From Porphyra umbilicalis (Eukaryota; Rhodophyta; Bangiophyceae; Bangiales; Bangiaceae): a stretch of 64,000 bases of DNA. Positions within the stretch are counted from its first letter, which is position 1. Every line of letters begins with the position of its first letter. Below the pieces are notes generated by a model, which ran no database searches, was not told the DNA's origin, and saw only the letters and a program-made list of their open reading frames with translations. The stretch lies in contig KV918853.1 in assembly GCA_002049455.2 (NCBI GenBank), positions 62,001 through 126,000 on the forward strand. The letters run 5' to 3'. The position numbers were made by a program, and so were the translations under genes. Below, piece by piece: positions 11,162 to 21,835 of the stretch.

Positions 11162-12133
11162 CGGGGACGGGGACGGGGACGGCGACGGCGGGAGACGGCG
11201 GCGGCGCCGACGACGAAGCGCTCGCGGGGGCGGCGGCCGACCGCGCCGCCGACCATGAGGGCGCCGGCGGCGGCGCCGACGCGGCGGTGGCGCGGCAAGA
11301 CGCGACGGCGCCCGCGGCGGCGGCGCCCGCGGCGGCGGCGGCGGCGGGCGGGGACCCCCCCCCCCCCCCCCCGACGCGGCCGCCGGCGGGGGCGCGCCCG
11401 CGGACGCGGGCGTTGGGGAGGAGGATGAAACGGCGTCGTGGTCGCCCGCGTCGCTCGGCGCCGACCCGTGGGACGCTGTGAGCAGCGTCAAGTTTGGGGA
11501 CGTGCCCGCCCCCGGGGGCGGGGGCGGGGGCGGGGGCGCCCCCCCCCCCCCCCCCTGGAAGCCCTCGAGCGGTGGCACCACAAGGCGGTGCGGCGGGTCA
11601 ACAACCTCATCCTCCCCTTTTGCCGCCTCCACACCGCCTGCCCGCTGCGCAACGGGTCCGTTGCGTTGCCCGCGTGGATGGGCGCGCACCACACGTGGGT
11701 GGGCCGCTGCGGCATCCGCCGGCCGCTCTACGTGCTCGGCACCCCCGCCGAGGCGGGGCTGTCGCTCATCCGCGCCTCCCGCTACGCGGCGCTCGACTTG
11801 CTGTCGCCGGCGCCCGCGCGGACGCACATGCCCCACTTTTTGTCAGACGCCATTGGCTCCCTCGTGTTGATGGACCTCCTCGGCGGCAGCCGCTGGGACG
11901 CGCCCGCCGCCTCGTATTATTGCAACACGGCGGCGGGGGGGGGGGGCTGCGACGCGGCGGCGGCGGCGGCGCCGGCCAACGTGGCGCTCTACTTGGAGCG
12001 CGCCGCGTTTAACAGCTCCTGGGTCGCCGCTTTCGCGCGCCTCATGGCCAAGGCCGCCGACGCGCCGCCGCGCCCGCCGCCGCCGCCACCGCCCGACGGT
12101 GGTGGTGGCGCCGCCGGCGGCGACGCGGCGGCG

Positions 12134-12166
<33 letters not shown>

Positions 12167-13188
12167 ACACGCCCCATCACGGGCGTCACGTACCTCGACC
12201 GGGAGCGCGTCTTTGCGCTCGGCGACGCGGTTGGGGATGGCGCCAAGCCGACGGCCGTCTGCTACCGCTCCCTCTTATCCACGGCGCACGTGTTTTGGCG
12301 CATGCCCCGCGCGGCGGTTGGGGACGCCAACCCCTTTTTCGCCGCCGCGCGCCTGCCCCGCACGACGCGCCTCCAAGCCGAGGCGGCGGCGGTGACCGCC
12401 GCCGGCGCCGCCGCCCACGCCGCCGCCACGAGCGCCGGGGACGGGGCCGGCGCCGCCGACGCGGCGGCGGCGGCGGCCATGACCGCCGCCGCGGCGGCGG
12501 CCGCCGCCGCCCCCTGCACCATCACCGTCACGCTCAACAGCCGCGCCGGGCAGCGGCGGCTGACCCAAACGGCGCAACTCGGGGCGGCCATCACCGCCCT
12601 CGCGGCGGGCCACAACCACTTTTTCGCCCCGCCGCGCGTCGCCGTGCGCGTCACCGAAGCGCACTTTGAGGGGATGCCCTTTGCGGCGCAGCAGGCGGCC
12701 ATGCGCGCGACGGACGTGCTTGTGGCGAGCCACGGGGCGGGGTTGACCAACATGGTGTTCCTCCGCCCGGGCTCCGCCGTCCTCGAGGTGTACCCCTTTG
12801 CCTACACCGCCGAGCTGTTTGCGCAAATGGCCGACTTTCTCGGCTTGGCCCACACGGCGGTCGTCGCCGCCCCCGACGGGCCCGCCTACAAGGCGTGCCT
12901 CGCAAACTACAATGGCGCCGCCGACGCGTTTGCCAAGGGGGGGGCCCTCCCCCCGCCCCTCGCCGCCGCGTTTGCCGAGTGGGACGCGGCGGTGGCGGGG
13001 GGGAACACGGGGCCGGGGCGCCTGCGGTTGGAGCGCGCCGACAATGACGGGCCCGTGCGCCGCCGCCGCTGGTGCGTGCGCTGGCAGTCCCTCTCCGTCG
13101 ACGTGCCGGCGGTGGCCAAGGCCGCGTGGGAGCGGGGGCTCGCCTTGTGCGCGGCGCGGGGGTCGGGCGCACCGCCGCCGCAGGCGCA

Positions 13189-13220
<32 letters not shown>

Positions 13221-13585
13221 CGCCGGCGGGCGCCGCGGCGGCGACCGCGTCGGCACCGTCGGCGGCGGCGGCGGGCGCGCCGCCGGTGCCGGCGCACCCG
13301 CCCGCCGCCGCCGCCGCCGCCGACGCGGCGGCGCCCGACGGCGGCGGCGGTGGGGACGGCGGCAGCGGCGACGGCGACAGCGGCGGCGGCGGTGGCGGCG
13401 GCGACGGCGGCGCGGCGGCGGGCGCGCCCGCCGGTGCGGCGGCCGACGAGGGGGAAGCGGTGGCGGCGGGCGGGACGGCGCCCGCGGGCGGCGACGCGGG
13501 CGGCGGCGCGCCCGACGCGGCGGCCGCCGTGGCGCCCGCGTCCATGACGTCGTACGTGGCGGACGCGCACGCGGCGGGGGATTAG
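10513..13585 (+). CDS. GT61-family glycosyltransferase, type II membrane form
   Basis: The catalytic part (about 11556-13170, one frame) carries the GT61/DUF563 signature VASHGAGLTNMVFLRPGSAV (about 12722-12781), followed by LEVYPF. The family includes plant xylan glycosyltransferases and animal EOGT and POMGNT2; it works in the Golgi or ER using nucleotide sugars. A hydrophobic Ala/Val stretch (TAAALAVGAAALAAAAATAVV, about 10761-10823) flanked by Arg fits a signal anchor. A low-complexity stem follows, and an Ala/Gly/Pro-rich tail runs to the TAG at 13585. The anchor, stem and catalytic parts fall in different frames, and the frames meet at long G or C runs (about 10911, 11356 and 11539-11555). 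The start ATG at 10513 is a guess. The donor and acceptor sugars cannot be told from sequence. Confidence 0.8.
11539..11555. repeat. Run of 17 C at a frame change in the GT61 gene
   Basis: Upstream of the run the sensible frame reads DPWDAVSSVKFGDVPAPGG; downstream it is the frame reading LEALERWHHKAVRRVNN. The two are offset by one base, so the run length in this sequence does not match a continuous gene. Confidence 0.75.
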
Positions 13586-14311
13586 GGCGGGCGGCGGCGG
13601 GGCGACGCGGCCGCCGCCGGCGGTGCGTGGCTGGGGGGGGGGGGGGGGGGGGGGGGGGGTGCCGCCCCGAGGGCGTCGGTGGGGACGCCCCGCCGAGGCG
13701 GTGCGCACGGAGCGCGGCGGCGCACCGCCGGTCGGGCGGTGCGCGCGCACCGCGCGGGCGCCGTCGGGCGCGCCGCGGCGGGTGGGTGGGTGGGTGCGCC
13801 CGCACGCGGCGGCGGGGTGTGCGGCTGGGGCGCGCGCGCCGCCGGCGGGCGGGGTGTGGGCGCGCGCGCCGCCGCGGCAGCGGCGGCCGGCCGGCTCGCG
13901 GAGAACACTACAGTACGGACCGCCCGCGGCAGGGGGCTCTCTTCGTTTACTTTCCACTGCTGCCCCGACGCCCGCGCCGCGTGGGTGGCTCGACCACAAC
14001 ACTGGGCGCGCAGGGGGCGGCCCCCACCCCGCCGCGTCGCCAGCGACGAGGGCATGCACACATACACACGCGCACACAAGGACGACACGCGCCGCGTCCA
14101 ACCGACGCGCCCACGCGCGCTCCCTACTCGTCCGTCCTATTCACAAGGACGGGCCACCGGCTGGCGACAGCGGCGGCCCATCCACACACCCACGGAGCGC
14201 TTGCGCCCCCAAATCTTGCCCAACTGTCCATCGCGCGCGCCGCCCCTGTCCACCCCCCGCCCCACCGCCGGCTTCCACCGCCAACCACCAGACGCCCGAG
14301 CCACCCACACC
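13586..14311. other. Convergent 3' intergenic region with a run of 27 G
   Basis: This lies between the stop of the GT61 gene (plus) and the stop of the FHA-AAA gene (minus). A run of 27 G occupies 13633-13659. The rest is GC-rich with GCGCGC alternation near 13840-13870. No gene is seen. Confidence 0.5.
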
Positions 14312-17300
14312 CTACAAAAAGTAGGTGAGCGCCTTGCTCTTGGTCCCATTCCCAAACCCATCTCCGTACTCCTCCCCCCACTTGCGGAGCTCCGCGATGC
14401 TGATCGCGTCTTCCGACACGCTCGAGCTGACCTCCTCCTTGGCTTTGAGAAAGTCCGCCTGAGACAGCGGGCGGATGGTCGGCGTCGGCACGTCCTCGGG
14501 GACGAGCATGACGGCGCTCAGCGGGTCCTCCTCGTCGCTGCTGTCCTCGCTGTCGGCGTAGCCGTCGACGGGCGCCACCAGGGCAGCGACAGAGGGGGTC
14601 GCGGTGTCCGCGTCGACCACCACCTTGTCGGCGTCCGCATCGGCGGTGACGGCGGTGGCTGCCGCGCCATCGACAATCGCAGCGACGTTGCCAGTGACAG
14701 CAACGGCGGCCTTGGCCTTGACGGCCGCCGCGGCCGCCCCTTTGGGCACCTTGCCCGACTTCTCGGCCTTGAGGAGCTCTCGGATGGGATTGTACGCCGC
14801 GGCAATGCACAGGTTCCGCAGGTCCGACCCCGAGTAGCCGTGAAGCAGCGTTGAGAGCTCGTCCAGGTCCACGTCCGGCCCCAGTTCCTCATCCCGGGTA
14901 ATGACGCGCAGGATTTTGGCGCGGTTGGTCGAGTCGGGCAAATCAACGAGCAGCCGCCGGGGCATCCGCCGCAGAACCGCGTCGTCCAAGTCAAACGGGC
15001 GGTTGGTGGCGGCAAGCACCAGAACCCGCTCCGAGTCCTTGGTCCGCAACCCATCCCATGACGACATAAACTCGTTCTTCATCTTGCGCGTCGCCTCGTG
15101 CTCCGATCGCTTCTCCCCGCGCTTGCCGAGCATCGAGTCGACTTCGTCGATGAAGATGACCGACGGGGCGATCTTGCGGGCGAGCGAAAAGACCGCCTTG
15201 ACAAACTTCTCGCCCTCCCCAAACCATTTTGAGGCGACAGACGAGAGGGAGACGTTCATAAAGTTGGCGCCCGCCTCGGTCGCGACCGCCTTGGCCAGCA
15301 TCGTCTTACCCGTGCCGGGCGGCCCGAAGAGCAGCACTCCCTTAGTAGGCTTTGCGAGGTTGCCTCGGCGGAACAGCTCGGGCCGCTGCAGCGGCAGCAT
15401 GACAATCTCGTGAAGCGTCTCTTTGATCTTGTCGAGAGCGCCGATGGACTCAAAGGTCACACCGAGTTCGTCAGCCGGGACCACGTCACTCAGCAGCCGC
15501 TTCTCAAAGTCATTGTCGGTCGTCACGTTCCGGAGCGACGCAGCGCGCCCGGTCTTATCAGCCTCAGGATGGTCCGACTTGAAGAGGCGAATGCCCTTCG
15601 CCAGCGCCTCGGCCGTCAGGCGCAAAAGGGGAGGTTCAGGCGCGGCCGCCGTGTCAGCCTTCTTAGCCTCTTTGCCATCCTTGGCAGTCGCCGACGGCAC
15701 CGCCGGTGCGCCTGCGTCGGGCTGCGGGGCGTCCTTGGGTACGTCCGAGGCTGCTTCGCGGCCAGGCTGTACAGCGGCTCCGTCAGCAGACTTGGCGTCG
15801 GAAGGCGTGTCGTCCATCGTAACGACACCCGCGGAGGCGTCCTCGCCAGTCGGTGTCGGCGCCTTGTCCCCCGTGGCAGTGGCGGAGGCGACCAGAGCGG
15901 CCTTGGCCGATGCAGCCTCGGCCGCGCGGCGCACCAGCTCGGGCTCGAGCGGCACCTCGTCCAAGGGCAAATCGGTACAAGCAGCGGCATCAGGCGCAGA
16001 GGTGGCAGGAACGGCAGTCGTAGCAGATGTAGAAGCATCAACGGCAGGCGTAGCAGACGTAGAAGCATCAACGGCAGGCGTAGCAGACGTAGAAGCATCA
16101 GCAGCAACAAGATTAGGTGTCTCAGCTGCAGCAGATGCTGTGGTCGGACCCTCGCCATCGGCCCCATCCTTGGCGGTCGCAGCCGGCACAGCACCCGCGG
16201 CCTCAGCGCGGCGTCGCCGACGCGCCTCGCGCTTGGCGCGCAGGTCGTTAGATTTGAGCTGGATGCTCGCCGCGAACGCCACGATCCGCTCGGCGGCTTC
16301 CGCCGACAGCGTCTCGGCCGAAATGTCTACATCCGCAATCGCGTCGAGGGCCGCGCACTCCATTCGCACGGACGTCAACACCTCCGCAAGGCGGGCCTGG
16401 TTGACCTTGCGCTTCCCCGCCGCAATATCCTTGTCAACCTCCGCCCGCCAAGCCGTCGCCTTCTCCTCGTCAAGCGGTGGAAGGATTGGCACGCGCACGG
16501 GGAAGAGGGCGACACTGGCAGGGACAGCGGTGGCCGCGGCTGCGCCGGCAGCACCGCCAGCACCCGCCGCGGTGCCGCCCGCGACCGTGCCCCGGTCCAT
16601 CCGCTCCTCCATCCGCGTCAGCTGTTCGAGGACGTTGAAGTTAAACATCCCCGACAAGTCTCCGCGGCCGCCACTGCCACCAACACCGCCGGCGCCACCA
16701 CCCGACCCGCCGGCGCGGGGGAAGAAGAGACCCGCCAGTGCTGACGGCCGGGACAGGTCTCCGAACGCCGCACCGGAGCCCGATGGCCGGCCGCTGCCTG
16801 CCGCCGCGCTCCGCACTGCGTCCGTGGAGGTCATGGAGCCAATCACTAGCACCCGCGGGGGGAGCTTGGCGAGCGCAGCGTGGAGGCGCGACGCCATGGC
16901 GTCTGCCTCTTCCCCGCCGGCCACCAGCTGCTCCGCGTCGCGGACGTACAGGATGAGCGGCCGCGCGTCCGGAGCGGCCAGCGAGGCGCCCGCCGCTTCA
17001 ACAATCGCGTCGAGGAGGGAAATGGACGAGACAGCAACGGTGCGCGTCGGGTCCCCGGGGTCGCCCGCCACCTCCGGCTCGAGATCCGTGCTCATGCAAA
17101 AATACCCGTGGGCGCCCTCACAGCGGTTGCCAAGGTTGCTCCCGCGAGAGATGGGCAAGTCAAAGCGCACCCCGACGCGCGTGCTGCCGGCGAAGGTCAG
17201 TAGTACTTGACCAGTGGCACCCGACGAGGGGCCGCCCGGACTGCCAGATCCAGACAAGTTCCCAATGCCGACAACCCGGACCGAAGAGCGTGGGCGCAGG

Positions 17301-20300
17301 AAACCCGGCGCGGCTGACGAGCCCGTCAGGAATAGCGCCCGCTGCAGCTCGTCATCAATAAACGGCCGCCCTGCCGCCGAGTCGCCCAGTGACGGCGGCA
17401 AAAAGGGCATCGGCGGCAGCAGCGGCAAGGGCGAGCTGTCCCCGCCCCGCCGCGCGGACGTGGCCGCGTGGCGGTTGCGGAGGCGCCGCTCAGCCCGCTT
17501 GTACGCGAGCGACGACGGGCCGCGAGCGAGGACATTGGCCGTTGCTGAGCCAACAAATCGCACGCGGTCACCGACCTGGAACACCCCGCGATCTCCGCCG
17601 CGGCCACGAGCAGCCTTGGCATCGGCGGGGATCTCGCTGTCGAGCGGCACCGCCCAGTTGACTTTGTGGGAGCGGGCGAGCTCGGCCGCCGCCTTAACTG
17701 CAGCCGCCACCGCCTCTACGGCCGACGCTGCAGCCGAAACGGGCTCCTTCTCCTTGCTGTCGGCGGCAGGGGCGGGTACAGCCCCCGGTGCCTCTCCCTC
17801 ACCGGGGACAGACTGCTTGTTGGCGGCGGAGAGGTTTGAGGCCGCGACCGCCCCGGTAGCCGCCTTGGCCGACGACCCTGTGATACCGAGCCCGGCGGAT
17901 GCCGGCGCTGCGGTAGGCGGCACCGGAGGCTTGGCACGGGAAGGCATGGACGCGGAGGGTGGCGGTGCTTGCGACGCAGGCACAGACGCCGCCGCCGCCG
18001 CCGTCGTCACCGCTGACGGTGGCGCCTTGGGGTCTGCCTCAGCCGCTTTCGGTGCTGGCGCGCTGGACGCGGACGGTGGTGGCGGCGTTGGCAGCCGCGG
18101 CGATGCGGGCGCCTCCCCCGGCGCCGCCGCACCATCCACCGCCGCCATGGCCGCCGCGTCCATCACCACATCCGCATCCTTATCACCGGATGGCGCCGCC
18201 TCGTCCTTCGCGGTCGCCTTGTCCGTCGGCTTGGCGTCCCCCTTCACCGTGCCAGAGTCGCGCGACTTGTCGGTATCCTCCGCAGCTGCCGTAGCCCCCC
18301 GGGCATCCACGTCCATCCCATCATCGTCGCCCAGGCCCGCAGCACATGCCGACGCTGAACGCCCCTCGGACACATTGTCCGTCTCGCCCGGCGTAGCCGC
18401 GACTTTGAGCGGCTCGTCCAGCGGCTCGACTACCTCCGTCGCCGCCGCACCACCGCCGCCCGCCCCGTCAGCCGTCGACGAAGCGCTGGCCAGGGCGGCC
18501 AAGTCGACAACCGCCAGTGCGGCGCTGAGGTGGTTGGCGAGCGCGCGTACAAGTTTCTCCTGGTACGTTTCGGTGCCCGATGGGCCGACCAGGAGCACCC
18601 GCGGCCGGAAGGTGGACAGGCGCTCAAACACGCGCTCTGCCGTTTCCGGATGGTGCAGGTGAACGTAGGCGGTGTGGACGAGCACGTCGCGCAAGTCCAG
18701 GCTTAGATGCGAGTAGGGAAAGGCCGCCAGCGTCACGGGTGGGTCGTCGGTGCCTGCAACGAGGCTCTTGACAAAGAGTTCTTTGCCAGCCGCCCGCACG
18801 TCCTCAGTTAGAGCCGCGTCCTCCGTGGTGGTGGCTACGGCCGACGACTTGGCCTTGTCGCCCGACACGGCAGCGGTGGCGCCGTCTACGGTCCGACTGG
18901 CGGGCGGCGCCACGCCGAGCATCAACGCGGCGTCGGCCGTGTCAACAGCGGGCGTGCTCCCCACCGTATCGGCACGAGCCGACTGCGGCGGCGTTTCGAG
19001 TACCGCGTCAACGACTCCAGGGGTCGGCCGCGGGTCTGCCTGCGCCGGTGGATCGCTGGCAGGAGTTTCCCCGCCGACGGGAGCGGTGGCGGCGGCCGGC
19101 GTCGACGGGCTGGCCGTGCCCGCAGCGACGGTGGCGGTAGCAGCAGACGGGGGCTCCTTGGCCGTCACGGGGGTGTCCACCGCCATGGCATCGCCGGTCG
19201 TGTCAGTCACAACAGCGGGCTCCTTGTCTACCGCCTCCACCTCTGCAGGAGCACCGGTAATCACTCCCTTCTCGGTCGGCGGCGTCTGCCCGCCGTCTGC
19301 GGCGGCCTTGGCCCCCGACGACTGCCCCGACCGGGGCGGGGGCGCCCCTGAGACCACAGCCCGCTGCTCCTTAACGAGTGTCTGCACCAGCTCGAGAAGC
19401 CGTACGACCCCTCCCGACTGCGGCAAATCAGCGTCGGTCGCCGACAACTCTGCGGTCAGCGCTTCAGATGCTTTGCGTAGCTCCGCCGTGTCCGTGTCAG
19501 GCGGCACGGACGCGGCGGTGACAACAGCCGCCGTCGCTGCGGCGGCGGCAGCCGCGGAAGCGGCCGCCGTGTCAGCATCCGCCCCCGCGGCCGCCGCCTG
19601 GGTGCTGCTCGTGGACGTGGTGCCGCCACCTGGAGCCGCGCCCGCCGCCATGCCCGGGGCCGTCCCCGCTTCGCGCGTGGGCGGCGGCCGCACGCCACTG
19701 GCCGCCTCGCTCAATAGCGCCGCCCAGGAGTGCGGCACGCCCGCCCCCTTCAAGGCCTTGACCGCCGCGCCGGCCAACGGCAGCCGCAAGTTGATAAACT
19801 TTCCGTCGGGAGACAGCTCTGGGGAGGCTGCCACCGACGCCGGAGGGGCGGGCGGCGCCTTGGCGGCGCCCGCGGGCGCCACCACCGCCGCCGCTGCCAG
19901 CACCCCCGTACCCGCCGACAACGGCGGGCCGGGCGCGCTCGACGAGGCGCTCACACCAACCACGGGTGGCGCCGTTCCACCCGCAGGTGGCGACGGCAGC
20001 CCGCTGACGGCGGCGGCAGTCGCGGTCAGCGCTGCTACCGCGTCGGCGGCCTTCGCCGTCGGCACGGTGGGGGCAGCGGCAACAGCCGCCCCGCCGTCCG
20101 GGGCGACGACGGCGTCGCCCGCCTCAGCCGGCGGCAACAAGTTCTGGAAAATGTACGTGTACGCCCGGCCCGAGGCGGTGGTGATCGCCACCTCGGACCC
20201 GTCTGCCAACCACACGCGGGAGCCCTTGGCCAGCGGCTTGGCGTCAACGGTGGTCAGCGTCGAGTTGGAGTGCGATTCGACGACGACGCGCCCCCGCAGC

Positions 20301-21835
20301 GGAGACATGCGGAGGACAATACAGCTCACAGAGGGATCCCGCAACTGCAGCTGACAGCGAGACCCTCGGCCAACGGAGAAGACCAGGCCTTTGAGAGACA
20401 CGTTGGCCTGCGCGGAGGTGTGGGAGAGCAGGTTGCCCCAGTAGAGCTTTGCAGGGGGGGGGGGGGGTGGGGGTTTCTTAACCGCGGTGGCGGCCGCTGC
20501 CGCAGCCGCCGACGCCGCCGCCCCCGGCGAGGTGCCGTCCTTAGAGTTGGAGCCGTCGCCGATACCCACGACACCGGCGATCCCCTTGGGCACGACGGAC
20601 TGAAGGGCCGCCGCCAGCCGCGTCAACAGTTCGTACACCTTCTGGACATCATCCCCGGTGGTCAACGTCGATGTTGTGGTCGCCCCTGGCGCAGTCGGCG
20701 CCGTCCGGATGGCGCCGCCAGCACCCGCCCCCGCCGGGGTGGCGCCGGCCGCAGACGCAGCGCCCGCGGGCGCGGCCGCAGCCACCGTTGTCACCGCCGC
20801 CCCACCCGCGGCGCCAGCGCCGGTGCCGACAGGCGGGGTGCCGCCCTTTCCCTGATTCGCGGTGGGCTCCAGGCCAGCGGCCGCCCGGGGTTCGGGCACC
20901 GAACTCTGCTCAGCGACAAAGGCGTCAGCGGGCACCGTCGGTCGGGCGCCGCCCGACTCGGTGCCGTGTGCAATGATCGAGGCGGTGTCGCCGCGGGGGG
21001 GGGACGCCCGCCGATCCACCGATACCGTGCCCGCCGGCCTCGCACCGTCGGCGCCCCCGCCCCTGCCCCCGCCACTGAGGTCCATCCCTGACTGGGGTGA
21101 TGCGACCACACTGGCCGCACGAGCCCCAGCCGCACCGACGACAGGCCGCGGCACCAAGCGGGAAATAGCTTGGTCGCCCGCCCCGCCCCCACCACCGTCG
21201 CCGCCACCGCCGCCAACACCACCCCCACCCGCCCCCCGCGCCGCAGGCGGCGGCGACGACACGGCGTCTACCACCGCGCCCGGCGGGGGCGTCCCGCCTG
21301 CACCACCACCCAACTGGCGGGCCCCAGTCGCCACCCCCAGCGGGCGCAACATACCCGCTGGCGCCGGAGACGCGCGCGCCGCCGCAGCCGGCGCCCCCTC
21401 CCCTGCCGCGCCCGCCTCGTGGCCACCGCCGCCCGCCGACGTGCCACCGGAAGTTCGCCGACGCTTGTGCACAGGTACTGCCGCCGCCGAGATGGCCGAC
21501 GACTCTGATGGGGGTGCCCCACCGGCGCCCGCACGCGGTGGCGTAGCCGCCGCCGATCCCCGCCCGCCGACGGCGGGCGACAGCAAGGCCGCCACGGGCG
21601 AACGCGGCGGGGGCGGGGCGAGGGCAGAGGAAGAAACCGACGCCGCCCCTGGCGTCGCTGGCGCCCCAACCGAGGCCGACGCGGCGCGCTTCCGAGCAGA
21701 GCGGGTACGCGCAGCGGGCGGGTGACCGCCCGACGCTTGGCCGCCACCGCCACCGCCGCCGTTGCCACTACCACCATCACCGCCATTGCCGTTGCCGTTG
21801 CCGCTGCCACCACCACCGGCACCGTTTGCACCCAT
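14312..21835 (-). CDS. FHA-domain AAA+ ATPase of the plant DAA1-like type
   Basis: One uninterrupted exon of 2507 codons. I start at the ATG of MGANGAGGG; no ATG precedes it in frame. An FHA domain (about residues 465-575: KLYWGNLLSH, VGRGSRCQL) binds phosphothreonine peptides. Around residues 1038-1110 is the block FPYSHLSLDLRDVLVHTAYV with RVLLVGPSGTETYQEKL. Near 1420 is FQVGDRVRFVG, and near 1540 is GVRFDLPISRG..CEGAHGYFC. All three blocks match Arabidopsis FHA-AAA proteins such as At4g02480. The C-terminal AAA+ module has Walker A GPPGTGKT (about residue 2168), Walker B VIFIDEVDS, the sensor NRPFDLDDAVLRR and the meiotic-clade C-terminus. This clade (spastin, katanin, Msp1/ATAD1) remodels or extracts protein substrates. 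Low-complexity Ala/Thr/Pro linkers make it about twice the plant length. A VDASTSATPA repeat occurs three times near 16030-16110. Confidence 0.9.
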   Translation of the reverse strand: MGANGAGGGGSGNGNGNGGDGGSGNGGGGGGGQASGGHPPAARTRSARKRAASASVGAPATPGAASVSSSALAPPPPRSPVAALLSPAVGGRGSAAATPPRAGAGGAPPSESSAISAAAVPVHKRRRTSGGTSAGGGGHEAGAAGEGAPAAAARASPAPAGMLRPLGVATGARQLGGGAGGTPPPGAVVDAVSSPPPAARGAGGGGVGGGGGDGGGGGAGDQAISRLVPRPVVGAAGARAASVVASPQSGMDLSGGGRGGGADGARPAGTVSVDRRASPPRGDTASIIAHGTESGGARPTVPADAFVAEQSSVPEPRAAAGLEPTANQGKGGTPPVGTGAGAAGGAAVTTVAAAAPAGAASAAGATPAGAGAGGAIRTAPTAPGATTTSTLTTGDDVQKVYELLTRLAAALQSVVPKGIAGVVGIGDGSNSKDGTSPGAAASAAAAAAATAVKKPPPPPPPAKLYWGNLLSHTSAQANVSLKGLVFSVGRGSRCQLQLRDPSVSCIVLRMSPLRGRVVVESHSNSTLTTVDAKPLAKGSRVWLADGSEVAITTASGRAYTYIFQNLLPPAEAGDAVVAPDGGAAVAAAPTVPTAKAADAVAALTATAAAVSGLPSPPAGGTAPPVVGVSASSSAPGPPLSAGTGVLAAAAVVAPAGAAKAPPAPPASVAASPELSPDGKFINLRLPLAGAAVKALKGAGVPHSWAALLSEAASGVRPPPTREAGTAPGMAAGAAPGGGTTSTSSTQAAAAGADADTAAASAAAAAAATAAVVTAASVPPDTDTAELRKASEALTAELSATDADLPQSGGVVRLLELVQTLVKEQRAVVSGAPPPRSGQSSGAKAAADGGQTPPTEKGVITGAPAEVEAVDKEPAVVTDTTGDAMAVDTPVTAKEPPSAATATVAAGTASPSTPAAATAPVGGETPASDPPAQADPRPTPGVVDAVLETPPQSARADTVGSTPAVDTADAALMLGVAPPASRTVDGATAAVSGDKAKSSAVATTTEDAALTEDVRAAGKELFVKSLVAGTDDPPVTLAAFPYSHLSLDLRDVLVHTAYVHLHHPETAERVFERLSTFRPRVLLVGPSGTETYQEKLVRALANHLSAALAVVDLAALASASSTADGAGGGGAAATEVVEPLDEPLKVAATPGETDNVSEGRSASACAAGLGDDDGMDVDARGATAAAEDTDKSRDSGTVKGDAKPTDKATAKDEAAPSGDKDADVVMDAAAMAAVDGAAAPGEAPASPRLPTPPPPSASSAPAPKAAEADPKAPPSAVTTAAAAASVPASQAPPPSASMPSRAKPPVPPTAAPASAGLGITGSSAKAATGAVAASNLSAANKQSVPGEGEAPGAVPAPAADSKEKEPVSAAASAVEAVAAAVKAAAELARSHKVNWAVPLDSEIPADAKAARGRGGDRGVFQVGDRVRFVGSATANVLARGPSSLAYKRAERRLRNRHAATSARRGGDSSPLPLLPPMPFLPPSLGDSAAGRPFIDDELQRALFLTGSSAAPGFLRPRSSVRVVGIGNLSGSGSPGGPSSGATGQVLLTFAGSTRVGVRFDLPISRGSNLGNRCEGAHGYFCMSTDLEPEVAGDPGDPTRTVAVSSISLLDAIVEAAGASLAAPDARPLILYVRDAEQLVAGGEEADAMASRLHAALAKLPPRVLVIGSMTSTDAVRSAAAGSGRPSGSGAAFGDLSRPSALAGLFFPRAGGSGGGAGGVGGSGGRGDLSGMFNFNVLEQLTRMEERMDRGTVAGGTAAGAGGAAGAAAATAVPASVALFPVRVPILPPLDEEKATAWRAEVDKDIAAGKRKVNQARLAEVLTSVRMECAALDAIADVDISAETLSAEAAERIVAFAASIQLKSNDLRAKREARRRRRAEAAGAVPAATAKDGADGEGPTTASAAAETPNLVAADASTSATPAVDASTSATPAVDASTSATTAVPATSAPDAAACTDLPLDEVPLEPELVRRAAEAASAKAALVASATATGDKAPTPTGEDASAGVVTMDDTPSDAKSADGAAVQPGREAASDVPKDAPQPDAGAPAVPSATAKDGKEAKKADTAAAPEPPLLRLTAEALAKGIRLFKSDHPEADKTGRAASLRNVTTDNDFEKRLLSDVVPADELGVTFESIGALDKIKETLHEIVMLPLQRPELFRRGNLAKPTKGVLLFGPPGTGKTMLAKAVATEAGANFMNVSLSSVASKWFGEGEKFVKAVFSLARKIAPSVIFIDEVDSMLGKRGEKRSEHEATRKMKNEFMSSWDGLRTKDSERVLVLAATNRPFDLDDAVLRRMPRRLLVDLPDSTNRAKILRVITRDEELGPDVDLDELSTLLHGYSGSDLRNLCIAAAYNPIRELLKAEKSGKVPKGAAAAAVKAKAAVAVTGNVAAIVDGAAATAVTADADADKVVVDADTATPSVAALVAPVDGYADSEDSSDEEDPLSAVMLVPEDVPTPTIRPLSQADFLKAKEEVSSSVSEDAISIAELRKWGEEYGDGFGNGTKSKALTYFL

